Source of the DNA: HGM11525 sp036307445
GTDB lineage: Bacteria > Bacillota > Clostridia > UBA1381
Direction: 5' to 3'
DNA length: 54,339 nucleotides
NCBI GenBank assembly: GCA_036307445.1
Contig: JAXJXP010000031.1
Span: forward strand, 1-54,339
The notes below the pieces were generated by a model. That model made no database searches. It was given only the letters and a program-made list of their open reading frames with translations, and was not told where the DNA came from. A program made the translations under genes and the position numbers. Shown here in pieces: positions 15,971 to 25,095 of the stretch (the stretch's first letter is position 1; each line of letters begins with the position of its first letter).

Positions 15971-18565
15971 TTAGTTATATCTTTCGCTTTCTAAAACAGG
16001 AGTCATTTCTCCATCCCAAAGATATACCTTGTAATATACGCCTGATTCTTCGCCATCAAAGCTGCCGAATGCGATATTCTTAACAACAGCATCGCCTGCC
16101 TTAAGATCAGCACCAACAGTCAGCATCTGAGCATCTACAAGCTCGTTTGTAGTCTTGTTATATCTTGCAGCATAGAATGTACGTGCAAGGTTGTCAGTAT
16201 CCTGTACATACAGAATACTTGCATTTGCAGCACCCTCTGAAGCATTATCTGCTACAAACTCCTGCATACCGTAACGTGCTATTTCTGAACCTGTAAAGCC
16301 AATTTTTGTACCGCTTGTTACCTTCTGAACAGAAATATCATCATAGTACAAGTTTCCTGTCCATTCAACACCTTCCGGTGCAGCATACGGTCTCATAAGA
16401 ATACTTATATTCACAATTCCATCGGAATAGTTTGCCATCTCAGGCACCTGGAAATATGCTGTGTATTCTGTCCACTGACCTTCAGTATGTGTCTTTTCGT
16501 TACAAGTTACAAAAAGGTTAAATGTATCGCTGGTGGGATAATTTTTAGGTGCAATCTGTACATAAGGAGCAGTATTAATACCCTCTGCAATGTTTTCATA
16601 CGCATACTTGAACGAAAGCTTGTATACCTTACCTGATTCAACAAGTAAATGAGTATGTGGATACTGACTAGAAGCATTATATCCAGAAATAACTAAAGCC
16701 GGATTATTTGCTGTAGCAGGAGCAGCAGTTGTTGTGGGCTTTGCATATAACCATTGATCCACAAAATTAGCTGACATTGCATCCATATCAGTGTTAGGTA
16801 CATATTCATTTGTTTTAACAAGCTTGACATCATCAAAACGAACTACGTTACCGTTTCCGAGTCCCAATGCAGACAATTCAACCTTAACAGCATTTGCATA
16901 CGGCGGAAGTGTAAAATTGAATGATTTTATACCTGTACCGAATCGTTTAGTCCATGTGTTCGTAATTGAAGCGTTTGCATTCGAATCATTCAGTCGTCCG
17001 TTAATCAAAGTCTTGCCGTTTGCAGCAGCATAAGCAGCAAGATCTGTATATGTATCGTTTGCTGCATCATAGTACATATACTTAACATCCACTTGCGCTC
17101 TCAACTGGTTAAGGTCTGTATCGAATGACAGATTATACGGCTGACCTGCTTCCAGACCCTTTACATATTGAGATACCTTGAAAGAATGTCCTATGAATTG
17201 CATCTGATCATCAGTGCTTGCTGATCCTGGTGTTCTGCACTCAACTGTTGACGGTCTGCTTGAATTATCAATCAAGTTACCATCATCAGTAGTCAGCTCA
17301 ATATCCCAATGCTTGGGGTAATATGCTCCGGCTGAATGTGTAACTGTTTCCCCTGCTGAGTTGGTGTATACCTTATCAGCTGTAAGCTGATAGCGCTCTT
17401 CAAAGCCACCGTTCTTGATAAGGTTTACCTTTGCATCAACAGGTATTTCTGCAACAGTTATCGCTTTAATTGATACATCATCAAAGAAAACCGAACCTGC
17501 CCAGTCTGCTTCATTTCTTGTTCCAAGTGTCAGCTTTGCAGTTATTGCCTTGTATGCATCACCATCAACTGCGGGTGCATAGAAATATGCTGCGCCTTCG
17601 TTATATACACCATCATTTGTAGCAGCCTCTGTTATAATAGTATCAATAGCTTCACCGTTAGGTGCGTTCAGATATTCAAGAAGGATGTACGGTGAAAGGT
17701 CAGCACCTGCCTGTCTGCCTGTCTGTGCGTACTTATAGCTTAGCTTGTAGTAGTTGTCAGGGATAAGCTTTACATTCTGACACATATCGGTTAAATTCTG
17801 AGCATTCAGTCCAATTGCATAGTTACCAGATGCAACATTATCTTTTGTGATTCTGGTACCCCATGTGAAAAGTCTTATATTGTTGTAAACGTTCTCCATA
17901 TCACCGTCGTTTACAAGCTCACCGCCGTTGTTTGCATAGAAGGACACTGCCTCAACAGAACTCTCCTGGGTTGGTCCTGTTGAACCTGTATGCTTACCGA
18001 AGGTAATCTTAGCAGCATTGGCATAGGATGGTGCAACTGTATTATAGTAGTATCTTTTGAAAGAACCATATGTTCCGGCAGAGATGCTCTGCATTGTAAT
18101 ATAACTCTCTTCTGAAAGCTGGGTGTATTCATCCTTCGCTTCATCATAAGTGTACCATGTAATTGTTGCAAGTCCTCTTCCTACAATATAACTATCAAAA
18201 GCAAGTGTATACTGCGTACCGGGAACTATGCCGCTGTTTACCATCTGGCTTACATTGTAACCGCCACCAATAAATTGAACGAACTTGTTTCCGCCCATGA
18301 TTTTCAGGTCATTCGCTGCAACAAGATCTGTTACAACTGAAATATCCCAGCCGGTCGGGAGCACTGTTCCGACTGCAATCGTATCTGTGTCCGTACCGTC
18401 AGAAAATTCCAAAGCTGTTTCCAACGTATAGGTTTCATCAAACGAGCCGTTTGTCAACAGATTTGTTGGCGCTGCGAAGCCTGTCATCGGCATAGCCGAA
18501 GCCAGCAGCGCTGCAGCCGTGAGAATCGCGCCGATTCTCGATTTTAATGAAAATAGGGTTTTCAT
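15971..18565 (-). CDS. Secreted protein made of tandem carbohydrate-binding-like domains
   Basis: 864 residues with a signal peptide ending near F-A-A-P. The body is an A-B-A-B arrangement. Unit A (about 33-210 and 378-590) starts N-L-L-T-N-G-S-F-D-E / N-L-I-K-N-G-G-F-E-E. Unit B (about 215-372 and 595-757) has Y-K-L-S-Y/F-K-Y-A and F/Y-F/Y-D-D-V/I-S at matching places. These are CBM4/9-like beta-sandwich signatures (N-G-x-F at the start, D-D-V/I near the end). A C-terminal beta module (about 770-864) with K-V-Y-L-W-D-G recurs in other secreted proteins here. No catalytic or SLH motif is visible, so it may act as a soluble binding protein. GGAGGT precedes the ATG. Confidence 0.72.
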   Translation of the reverse strand: MKTLFSLKSRIGAILTAAALLASAMPMTGFAAPTNLLTNGSFDETYTLETALEFSDGTDTDTIAVGTVLPTGWDISVVTDLVAANDLKIMGGNKFVQFIGGGYNVSQMVNSGIVPGTQYTLAFDSYIVGRGLATITWYTYDEAKDEYTQLSEESYITMQSISAGTYGSFKRYYYNTVAPSYANAAKITFGKHTGSTGPTQESSVEAVSFYANNGGELVNDGDMENVYNNIRLFTWGTRITKDNVASGNYAIGLNAQNLTDMCQNVKLIPDNYYKLSYKYAQTGRQAGADLSPYILLEYLNAPNGEAIDTIITEAATNDGVYNEGAAYFYAPAVDGDAYKAITAKLTLGTRNEADWAGSVFFDDVSIKAITVAEIPVDAKVNLIKNGGFEERYQLTADKVYTNSAGETVTHSAGAYYPKHWDIELTTDDGNLIDNSSRPSTVECRTPGSASTDDQMQFIGHSFKVSQYVKGLEAGQPYNLSFDTDLNQLRAQVDVKYMYYDAANDTYTDLAAYAAANGKTLINGRLNDSNANASITNTWTKRFGTGIKSFNFTLPPYANAVKVELSALGLGNGNVVRFDDVKLVKTNEYVPNTDMDAMSANFVDQWLYAKPTTTAAPATANNPALVISGYNASSQYPHTHLLVESGKVYKLSFKYAYENIAEGINTAPYVQIAPKNYPTSDTFNLFVTCNEKTHTEGQWTEYTAYFQVPEMANYSDGIVNISILMRPYAAPEGVEWTGNLYYDDISVQKVTSGTKIGFTGSEIARYGMQEFVADNASEGAANASILYVQDTDNLARTFYAARYNKTTNELVDAQMLTVGADLKAGDAVVKNIAFGSFDGEESGVYYKVYLWDGEMTPVLESERYN

Positions 18566-18614
18566 AAAATTTGTACCTCCATTTATTTTATTATAAGTAT
18601 GCCATTACATACTC

Positions 18615-18657
18615 TATTGTTGTAACACTATTATAACATTTGTAATATTGTTGTACC
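18615..18657. promoter_or_regulatory. Direct repeat around a -10-like hexamer upstream of the 864-residue gene
   Basis: TATTGTTGTAAC (18615-18626) recurs as TATTGTTGTACC (18646-18657), 31 bp apart, close to three helical turns. Between them the minus strand reads TATAAT (18630-18635). No good -35 hexamer lies upstream of it, which fits an activator-dependent promoter. The binding factor is not known; the AraC-type regulator at 29861 is a candidate by inference. Confidence 0.4.
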
Positions 18658-18853
18658 ATAGATTTTCTTTAGACGTTTGGGGGATTATATTCTTTTTTTA
18701 AGTTATTTTGGGTAAGTTTTATACTTTTCTTCTATTTTTTGGTTAGATTTTTATGATTTGGTAACAAAAATCAAAAGGTATTACCGTTTTTTAGAATAAA
18801 ACGCAGGTTTAACTACACGGGTGTTATAAACCGTATTCGCCGGGGACGTACTT

Positions 18854-19483
18854 TTACTTCTCCTCTTTACGCTGCGAAAACATCCAGTCGAATAGCTCTT
18901 TATCGGCATATGCATAATCCCATGCGTTATGTCCTACTCCCTTTAAGATTGTAAGCTTGGCATTTCCGCCCTTAATATTAACTGCACCTGTCATTTTCTT
19001 GCTTTCCTCACAGAAAACTATTGGGTCATCCTCGCCGTGAACTGCCCAAATCGGCACGTCCCTAAGTCTTAATGCATTCCAGTACATTCCACCGCCGCAA
19101 ATGGGGACTATTGCCGCTAATTTCTCCGGCATACTAAGTCCTACCTGCCACGTCGCATATGCACCCATACTTGCGCCCATTACATATACTCTTGTTTTGT
19201 CTGCCCATAGGTTGTCTATGGCATAGTTTATGAAGTCTGTCAGCTGCTCAAATATCTCAAACCACGAGTCTGCAAAGCACTGCGGCATTACTACTACCGC
19301 ATTCCTTATATACGGCTCACCGAGCTTAAAGAGCGGGTAGTTCATATGCAATGATATATCGTTCCCCCTCACCCCTGCTCCGTGCAGAAGTATTATCAGC
19401 GGATATTTCTCGTCTGGTGAGAATTTCTGTGGTTTCTTTAATATGTATTCAAAATTTTTGTATTTACAGATTTCTCTATCCAT
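18854..19483 (-). CDS. Alpha/beta hydrolase, feruloyl/acetyl-esterase-like
   Basis: 209 residues, no signal peptide. The triad is visible: S105 in G-A-S-M-G-A-Y, D152/D153 in G-E-D-D-P-I-V and H185 in G-V-G-H-N-A-W, with oxyanion motif L-L-H-G-A-G near the N-terminus. The pattern matches small carbohydrate esterases of the dienelactone-hydrolase/prolyl-oligopeptidase superfamily. GGGG lies seven bases before the ATG. It follows the GH42-like gene after a 110-bp gap with a degenerate palindromic element, and is probably the last gene of the operon that starts at 29246. Removal of acyl groups from imported oligosaccharides is inferred. Confidence 0.82.
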   Translation of the reverse strand: MDREICKYKNFEYILKKPQKFSPDEKYPLIILLHGAGVRGNDISLHMNYPLFKLGEPYIRNAVVVMPQCFADSWFEIFEQLTDFINYAIDNLWADKTRVYVMGASMGAYATWQVGLSMPEKLAAIVPICGGGMYWNALRLRDVPIWAVHGEDDPIVFCEESKKMTGAVNIKGGNAKLTILKGVGHNAWDYAYADKELFDWMFSQRKEEK

Positions 19484-19505
19484 TATTTTTCCCCTTAATT
19501 ATATT

Positions 19506-19584
19506 ACGGACCGTCAAGGACACCGTTCCCTACAAGGGTTTGTTGTAAACCGCATTTGCAGGGGGGCGTTCACGGACGGTCCGT
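19506..19584. repeat. Degenerate palindromic element upstream of the esterase gene
   Basis: Outer arms ACGGACCGTC (19506-19515) and GACGGTCCGT (19575-19584) are perfectly inverted. The interior is not. It carries pieces also seen near 18831-18851 (TAAACCG ... GGGG.CGT) and shares the GACGGTCCG core with the elements at 14312 and 15784. Confidence 0.6.
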
Positions 19585-19593
19585 TTTATTCAT

Positions 19594-21888
19594 TTACTTC
19601 AATCTAAACATCTTAGTTTCGCCGAAATACATATCAACCTTGATTGTGTCTGTATTTTCACCATAGTTCTTCTTCTCATAAACCTCGTATGGAGTGCATT
19701 TTCTCGGTAGATGGATTGTCTTCTCTCCGGCACTTGATGCGTGGATTGTTACATAGTTATCGTTCTGGAACAGTACATCATCTCCGTCCATCCAGATATG
19801 ACAACCTGCATATCTTGCAACAGAACGGATAACCGCAGCTCTTACAACCTTTGTTCCGCAGAACACAGCTGTATATCCATCACACTTATTAACCGTCATT
19901 GCAGGCTTACCTGTTTCTCTGAACCTTGCCACAACCTCGCCTTCACCTTCCTTAGTCGAGAAGCAGGGTGCAAGATAGGCTCTTTCGTAGTTACCGATTT
20001 GCCAATCCTCACTTCCAACTATTGACAGGCGAATATGGCGGTCCAAATCGCCGTAGCTCCTGCCTCTTTCCATATCCTTAGTAAGAGCGTGGTCGCCTTC
20101 CTTTCTGAAAAGCGGTACTCTTACGTTGTTTTCCATCTCGATTTCCATACCCATAAGGTCTTTCATATTTTCGGGAGAAAATCTCTTATCACTGTCGGGG
20201 TTAATTACGCCATTTCCATACATAAACATAGCTACCGCATTATTTTTCTGTAATTTCTTTTTGATAGCTTCACGCTCTTCGTCTGTCAAAGAATACACAT
20301 TAAAGAACACATACAGTTTGTAATCGGGCATATCGGGATTTGACATATCATTATGATAATACTGGTCCACACCTGCTCCGATATGTGCAACCTCATAATT
20401 ACGCATATATTCAACCGTATCGTGAAGGCTCTTGGGTGCTATCATATGTACACTTTCCTCGTCATAGATAAATGCAATCTCGTGCTTTTTATCTCTGTTA
20501 AGAGAGTATGCCTCTTCTGCTATCTTTGACTGATCCTTAAACAGCTTATATGTTTCGTCATACTTATATCTGCCGCCACCCCAATGCTGATCAAACCACC
20601 AGCCCTGCAAATCGTCGCAGATATTTCGTCCGAAGTTTCGCTTTAGAACATCAAAGTCATCATCAATTCCGAACAGGTCATATACGTGGCAGTATTCGGT
20701 CTGTTCCGCGTGAGTTCTGGTATCATCTTCAACAACAAACATTGAGCCATTTATACGCATTGAGTCGTACATACATCTCTGTCCCTCAAAGCCGCCTCTC
20801 TGTCTGTTCTGATATACACCGGGGGCTGAGAATATATCAACCACGCCTGATTTTAATACATCATACACACACGAAATTGAAACGTACTGTGTAAAATGGC
20901 ACGCACCGTAGTTTCCGTAGAATGCGCCTACAAGCATATTATTATCGGACATTTCCTTTACAAGTTGTCCAAGGTAGATTAAAGAACGTGCTGCGCCGTT
21001 GGAACGTGCACGGTAGAAATCGTAAACGGACATATACTTATCAACATTGAGGAATGAGCCGATATGAGTATCGTCCTCATAGAAGGATGGCAATACCTCG
21101 TGGTTTGGGTTCTTCCATCTCTTGTTTACGTCATAGTCAATACCGCAAAGGTCATATCTTGCATCCATTGCGTAATAACGCTCTTCCATATTCGGTATTC
21201 TCGGATTATCAAAGGTTGCTTCAGGATCGCACCATGCCTTTCGCAAATTCTCCTCTGTTGCGTACTTTTCACGAAGATAGAGTGAATACTCACGTCTTAA
21301 TGCCTCGGAAAAGTCGCCGTAAACCCCATTTAACGGGTCTGTTATAGGTCCTAACTGGCGCCACTCTGATGTATTACCTGCCGCTATAAACATACCGGTA
21401 ATTCTCTTTGCATATGGCTTCTGCATCAGGCGGTTATATGTATCCTTTAAGTACTCGCCGGCAGTTTTGCGCCATTTATCAGAGTATAGCGTATAGCAGG
21501 CAGGCATATCCTTATAGTACGACTCCGTCGCAAGAAATGCACCGGGATGTGAGCCGTCCTGCATTGTAAGACATTCGTCCAGGTTTTCCATTACCCATTC
21601 ATTTGACGGGTGAAGTCCTATTCTAAGCATTATAAGAGCATCAGGTACTTCCTCTAAAAGAATCTTTACCTCCTCATCAAGCTTATCAAATGCATCCGGT
21701 CTTATCCACTCGGTATCACATATAAGGAAATATATCTTAATACCACTTTCACCGAGATTTCTTAAATACTCTCTGTCAATTTTATACTCTCCGTTATTTA
21801 CGTTCGCAATTGTAGCCATCATCGGCGGATAGATTTTTCCATTATGGCTGATTGCCATACTGCCGTTATGCTTTACAAGTTTTCCCAT
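19594..21888 (-). CDS. GH42-like clan GH-A glycoside hydrolase
   Basis: 764 residues, no signal peptide, cytoplasmic. A TIM barrel fills about 15-440, with the likely acid/base E175 in G-N-T-S-E-W and nucleophile E387 in V-V-E-D-D-T-R-T-H, 212 residues apart as in clan GH-A enzymes. It is followed by a flavodoxin-like segment like the GH42 trimerisation domain (about 465-690, K-L-Y-V-F-F-N-V-Y) and a small C-terminal beta domain. Beta-galactosidase activity is the family default, but the sequence around the active site is not that of classical GH42, so the sugar is open. GGGGAG precedes the ATG; it lies 15 bases after the SLH gene on the same strand and belongs to the same operon. Confidence 0.83.
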   Translation of the reverse strand: MGKLVKHNGSMAISHNGKIYPPMMATIANVNNGEYKIDREYLRNLGESGIKIYFLICDTEWIRPDAFDKLDEEVKILLEEVPDALIMLRIGLHPSNEWVMENLDECLTMQDGSHPGAFLATESYYKDMPACYTLYSDKWRKTAGEYLKDTYNRLMQKPYAKRITGMFIAAGNTSEWRQLGPITDPLNGVYGDFSEALRREYSLYLREKYATEENLRKAWCDPEATFDNPRIPNMEERYYAMDARYDLCGIDYDVNKRWKNPNHEVLPSFYEDDTHIGSFLNVDKYMSVYDFYRARSNGAARSLIYLGQLVKEMSDNNMLVGAFYGNYGACHFTQYVSISCVYDVLKSGVVDIFSAPGVYQNRQRGGFEGQRCMYDSMRINGSMFVVEDDTRTHAEQTEYCHVYDLFGIDDDFDVLKRNFGRNICDDLQGWWFDQHWGGGRYKYDETYKLFKDQSKIAEEAYSLNRDKKHEIAFIYDEESVHMIAPKSLHDTVEYMRNYEVAHIGAGVDQYYHNDMSNPDMPDYKLYVFFNVYSLTDEEREAIKKKLQKNNAVAMFMYGNGVINPDSDKRFSPENMKDLMGMEIEMENNVRVPLFRKEGDHALTKDMERGRSYGDLDRHIRLSIVGSEDWQIGNYERAYLAPCFSTKEGEGEVVARFRETGKPAMTVNKCDGYTAVFCGTKVVRAAVIRSVARYAGCHIWMDGDDVLFQNDNYVTIHASSAGEKTIHLPRKCTPYEVYEKKNYGENTDTIKVDMYFGETKMFRLK

Positions 21889-21903
21889 ATCCAGCTCCCC
21901 TTT

Positions 21904-22794
21904 TTATTTGCAAACTCCGTAAAGAATTTGTGCTACCTGTGAACGTGTAGCAGTTTTTTGCGGACCAAAGGTGCCGTCATCAAATCCGGCTACAATCTTC
22001 TTCTCTGCCGCCCAGGAAACTGCATCCTTCGCCCATACAGAAATAGTATCATTATCCAAAAATGCGGACGTAGCTGTAAATGATGTGTCTTCGCCCTTTT
22101 GTGCCATACTTCCCTTTAAAACAGTTACAAGCTCTTCTCTTGTGATAGGCTGATTTGGGTAGAACTTATCTCCATCAATAAAAGTAAGTATTCCCTTTGC
22201 TGCCGCTGCATTAACTGCTGCAGTATAGTAGCTGTTTTTGGGAACGTCTGTAAATGCTGCAGGAGCAACTACACTTGTGTCAATGTACATTCTGCCCATA
22301 AGTGCGAGGAACATTGACCTTGTTATCTCCATTTCAGGCTCAAAGCGGTTATTTCCTGTTCCGGCAAATATGCCGTTCTCGGCTGTGTACTTAACCGCAG
22401 GATAATACCACGCACTTGTCTTTACATCGGCAAAGATGGCTCCCTCTGCCTTTCCACCAAGTATTTTAAAAGCATTTTTAAGCTCTGCCAAAAATTCACT
22501 TGAACAGGCACGTGCCTTTTCAATATCGTCATAAGCCGATATTCTAATAGCCTCGTCCGCTTTTTCCTTTAACGATACCATCGCTGCACTTTCGCCCTTG
22601 CTTTCAAGTGCTGTTAAGATATCATTTTCTATCATTATAATTGCAGCCTCACCTGTCAGCAATTTGATATTCTCAGAAGATGACAGCTCTGCTGTAATTT
22701 CTGCCACTCTTTGTGCGGCATCATTATAGTCTGCCGAAGCTGTTATTGTAAGTGCTGCCAAAGCTACTGTTAATGCTAATATAAGTTTTTTCAT
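21904..22794 (-). CDS. Small SLH-domain surface protein
   Basis: 296 residues. A signal peptide (K-K-L-I-L-A-L-T-V-A) ends near A-S-A-D; an Ala/Glu-rich helical region (about 25-110) is followed by three SLH repeats (about 118-165, 180-235, 240-296) with I-T-R-S-M-F, I-T-R-E-E-L and A-T-R-S-Q-V motifs. It carries no catalytic domain, so it may be an adaptor or wall-organising protein. It sits between an SLH enzyme-like gene and the GH42-like gene with gaps under 20 bases, so it is part of the operon. Confidence 0.85.
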   Translation of the reverse strand: MKKLILALTVALAALTITASADYNDAAQRVAEITAELSSSENIKLLTGEAAIIMIENDILTALESKGESAAMVSLKEKADEAIRISAYDDIEKARACSSEFLAELKNAFKILGGKAEGAIFADVKTSAWYYPAVKYTAENGIFAGTGNNRFEPEMEITRSMFLALMGRMYIDTSVVAPAAFTDVPKNSYYTAAVNAAAAKGILTFIDGDKFYPNQPITREELVTVLKGSMAQKGEDTSFTATSAFLDNDTISVWAKDAVSWAAEKKIVAGFDDGTFGPQKTATRSQVAQILYGVCK

Positions 22795-22810
22795 AGACTA
22801 TACCCTTTCC

Positions 22811-25069
22811 TTAGCCAAGCTTTACTGTTCCCCACAAAGACGGCGAGCCTAAATACGAGCCGTAGGTCGGTGCCCAGCAATGACTCGAAACCGCACCCTG
22901 TGCTGCGCTGGCCGGATGCGAGCGGTAAATCTGCATTCTTAAAACGTCGCCCCTTTTAGCCTTTTTAATTCCGTCTAATGTATTAGGAACTCTTATTGTC
23001 ATTTCCCAACGGTCATCAAACAGTTTTGTCTCAGCATCATATCCGTCGAAGTTTACACTGCTGTCTATATTGCCGATACCTGTTGAATATCCGTCCCACA
23101 AAGATCCTGCAAGATCCGTTCTGAACTGTGCTGCGTTTGTAGTTCCCTCAAACCTCCAGAAGATACTTGCACGGTCAACATCACCGCCATCTGCATCTCG
23201 TACGTTCTTTGCCCCAACCGATACCTTGCTCATATCGTCATACGCAATAACACGAACATAGATATAATCATCGGTGTACATAACCTTTGCATTACTTCTT
23301 ACAAGCACCTTGCCCTCTAATCCCTGCTGATAATGTACAAAATCCTCAGTTACCGGCATTTTGTTCCATTCATCTTCTGTCGGCTCATTGCCCGCAGCCT
23401 TCTTAGCAGTATATGAACGTATATCGTAGTCCGGTATGGCTGTTAGTTCACCGCTTGCTATCTCTTTATCAAGCTGTGCATTTGCTCTTTCAACCGCACC
23501 ATAGTTTTCTTCAATTTCACTAAGTGTTGTTCCGCTGTACATCCAGTAACCTGCAGTTGTCGGTGCCACCTGCTTTATTTTTTCTTCGAGCTTTGAGGCC
23601 GAAAGCGCCGCCTTGCCCGGATAAAGCCCTGGGAGATAGATTGCAGGATAGTTTTCGTCTTTTATCTGTTTCATACGTGCCTTTGTATCGCCAAGCGAGC
23701 CCCAGTATTCGTTTTCCGAAAGAACTATAACAGGCTTTTCATCTGTTCCTAAGCCTCTCGTCATACCCTTAATCCAGTCGAATGATGGCATATATGCAAA
23801 TATTGTATCAGGCTTTATTGCCCAGACCTTATCACGTACATTATTAAACAGCTTTGTTATCTTGGCAGTATGCCAATTATTATAATCGTCCTTTTTGTCC
23901 TTTTGGGTGATAAAATCGCTACGTTTCTCAGCATCAACTGCTGCCCATTCGCCACCGAGCTTTTTCTCTGTAACAAATTTTTCCCAACAGTCATCGCACA
24001 TACAGGACGATGTATAGCTCGAGATTCCTCCCGAGTACATTTCAAAATCAAGTATTATTCCGTCAAACTCGGAATATTCCGCTATTATAAGTGCTCTTTC
24101 AAGCATTTGCTTTTCCCAGTATTTTTCCGAAAGCGGACACGGAATCGAAAAATATGAGTCTTTGTGTATACCGGGATGAAACTGCCCAAAAGCAGTGTTT
24201 CCTGCATAGCCGTTATCACCAAAGTTTATTTTGATAAAGCTATGTAGGTCATATTTTTTAAGATGTTCTGCCGTTTCATCTAATATTTTTCTTACACCCT
24301 CAGGTGTTTTGTAATCAATAGAACCGTGTATTATATTCATAAATACAGTATTTATACCTGCATTTTCAAGCTTTTTAAGATATCCGTTTTCCCCTCCGGT
24401 AACAGCAGCCACCGAATCATAAACGGCACGAATTTTCTCATTCTTAATCCAGTCATAGTGCTTGGCAACACCTGTCCAGTCTATCATATAATCAAGACCT
24501 GTCTGGACATTAAGACAGTTATACACAAGCTGTGCCATTACACCTCTTGTAATAGGCTTGCCTTTTGTTCCATCTATGCCGTTTAGCACATTGTAACTCT
24601 CTGCCACCTTTATGTAGCCATCAGGCCATCCGCCAAGCTTCTTTGCTTCTGTTTCTCCGCCCATAGCACAAACAAGCATCTTTACTGCCTGCTCGTATGT
24701 TACACTCATATCAGGAGCGAATGTGGTATCGGTTGTACCCGCAACAATACCCATCTGATATGCTGTTTCTACAAATTTGTATGCCCAGTGTTTAACCGGC
24801 ACATCTATAAATTTTTCAATAGGCTCGACCTCCTCCGCGCCATATGCACGGAGGATAATCGAAACCATCTCTGCTCTTGTAAGCTCTTCATAAGGAGAAT
24901 ATCTTCCATCGCCTCTGCCACTTACTATTCCCTTTTCGGCAAGTGCATTCACCGCAGCTTCGTATGAGCTTCCGGAAATATCGGTAAATTTTGCAGCAGT
25001 CACAGGCATTACAAGCCCTGCAAGCATTGTTGACGTAGCCAAAATGATACTAAACAGCTTTTGCTTCAT
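22811..25069 (-). CDS. SLH-anchored putative glycosidase (D-x-E-M-Y family), copy 1
   Basis: 752 residues with a signal peptide ending near T-A-A-K. Three SLH repeats occupy about 25-195 (L-T-R-A-E-M-V, Y-E-Q-A-V-K-M, I-T-R-G-V-M). A barrel-like domain (about 205-545) holds D341-F-E343-M-Y-S-G-G, C-M-C-D-D-C-W, M-P-S-F-D-W-I, R-G-L-G-T and E452 in L-S-E-N-E-Y-W. A C-terminal CBM9-like beta domain (about 575-752) ends in W-A-P-T-Y-G-S-Y-L-G. The same layout and numbering recur in the next gene upstream, so the two are tandem duplicates. It is expected on the cell wall. No family assignment can be made by eye; glycoside hydrolase activity is inferred from the fold pattern and company. Confidence 0.8.
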   Translation of the reverse strand: MKQKLFSIILATSTMLAGLVMPVTAAKFTDISGSSYEAAVNALAEKGIVSGRGDGRYSPYEELTRAEMVSIILRAYGAEEVEPIEKFIDVPVKHWAYKFVETAYQMGIVAGTTDTTFAPDMSVTYEQAVKMLVCAMGGETEAKKLGGWPDGYIKVAESYNVLNGIDGTKGKPITRGVMAQLVYNCLNVQTGLDYMIDWTGVAKHYDWIKNEKIRAVYDSVAAVTGGENGYLKKLENAGINTVFMNIIHGSIDYKTPEGVRKILDETAEHLKKYDLHSFIKINFGDNGYAGNTAFGQFHPGIHKDSYFSIPCPLSEKYWEKQMLERALIIAEYSEFDGIILDFEMYSGGISSYTSSCMCDDCWEKFVTEKKLGGEWAAVDAEKRSDFITQKDKKDDYNNWHTAKITKLFNNVRDKVWAIKPDTIFAYMPSFDWIKGMTRGLGTDEKPVIVLSENEYWGSLGDTKARMKQIKDENYPAIYLPGLYPGKAALSASKLEEKIKQVAPTTAGYWMYSGTTLSEIEENYGAVERANAQLDKEIASGELTAIPDYDIRSYTAKKAAGNEPTEDEWNKMPVTEDFVHYQQGLEGKVLVRSNAKVMYTDDYIYVRVIAYDDMSKVSVGAKNVRDADGGDVDRASIFWRFEGTTNAAQFRTDLAGSLWDGYSTGIGNIDSSVNFDGYDAETKLFDDRWEMTIRVPNTLDGIKKAKRGDVLRMQIYRSHPASAAQGAVSSHCWAPTYGSYLGSPSLWGTVKLG

Positions 25070-25095
25070 ATTATATTCTCCTTATGTATAATTCA

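Noticed and set aside
7586..19584. CRISPR array
   Set aside because: The repeated elements are isolated, palindromic and kilobases apart, with no regular spacers and no cas genes.
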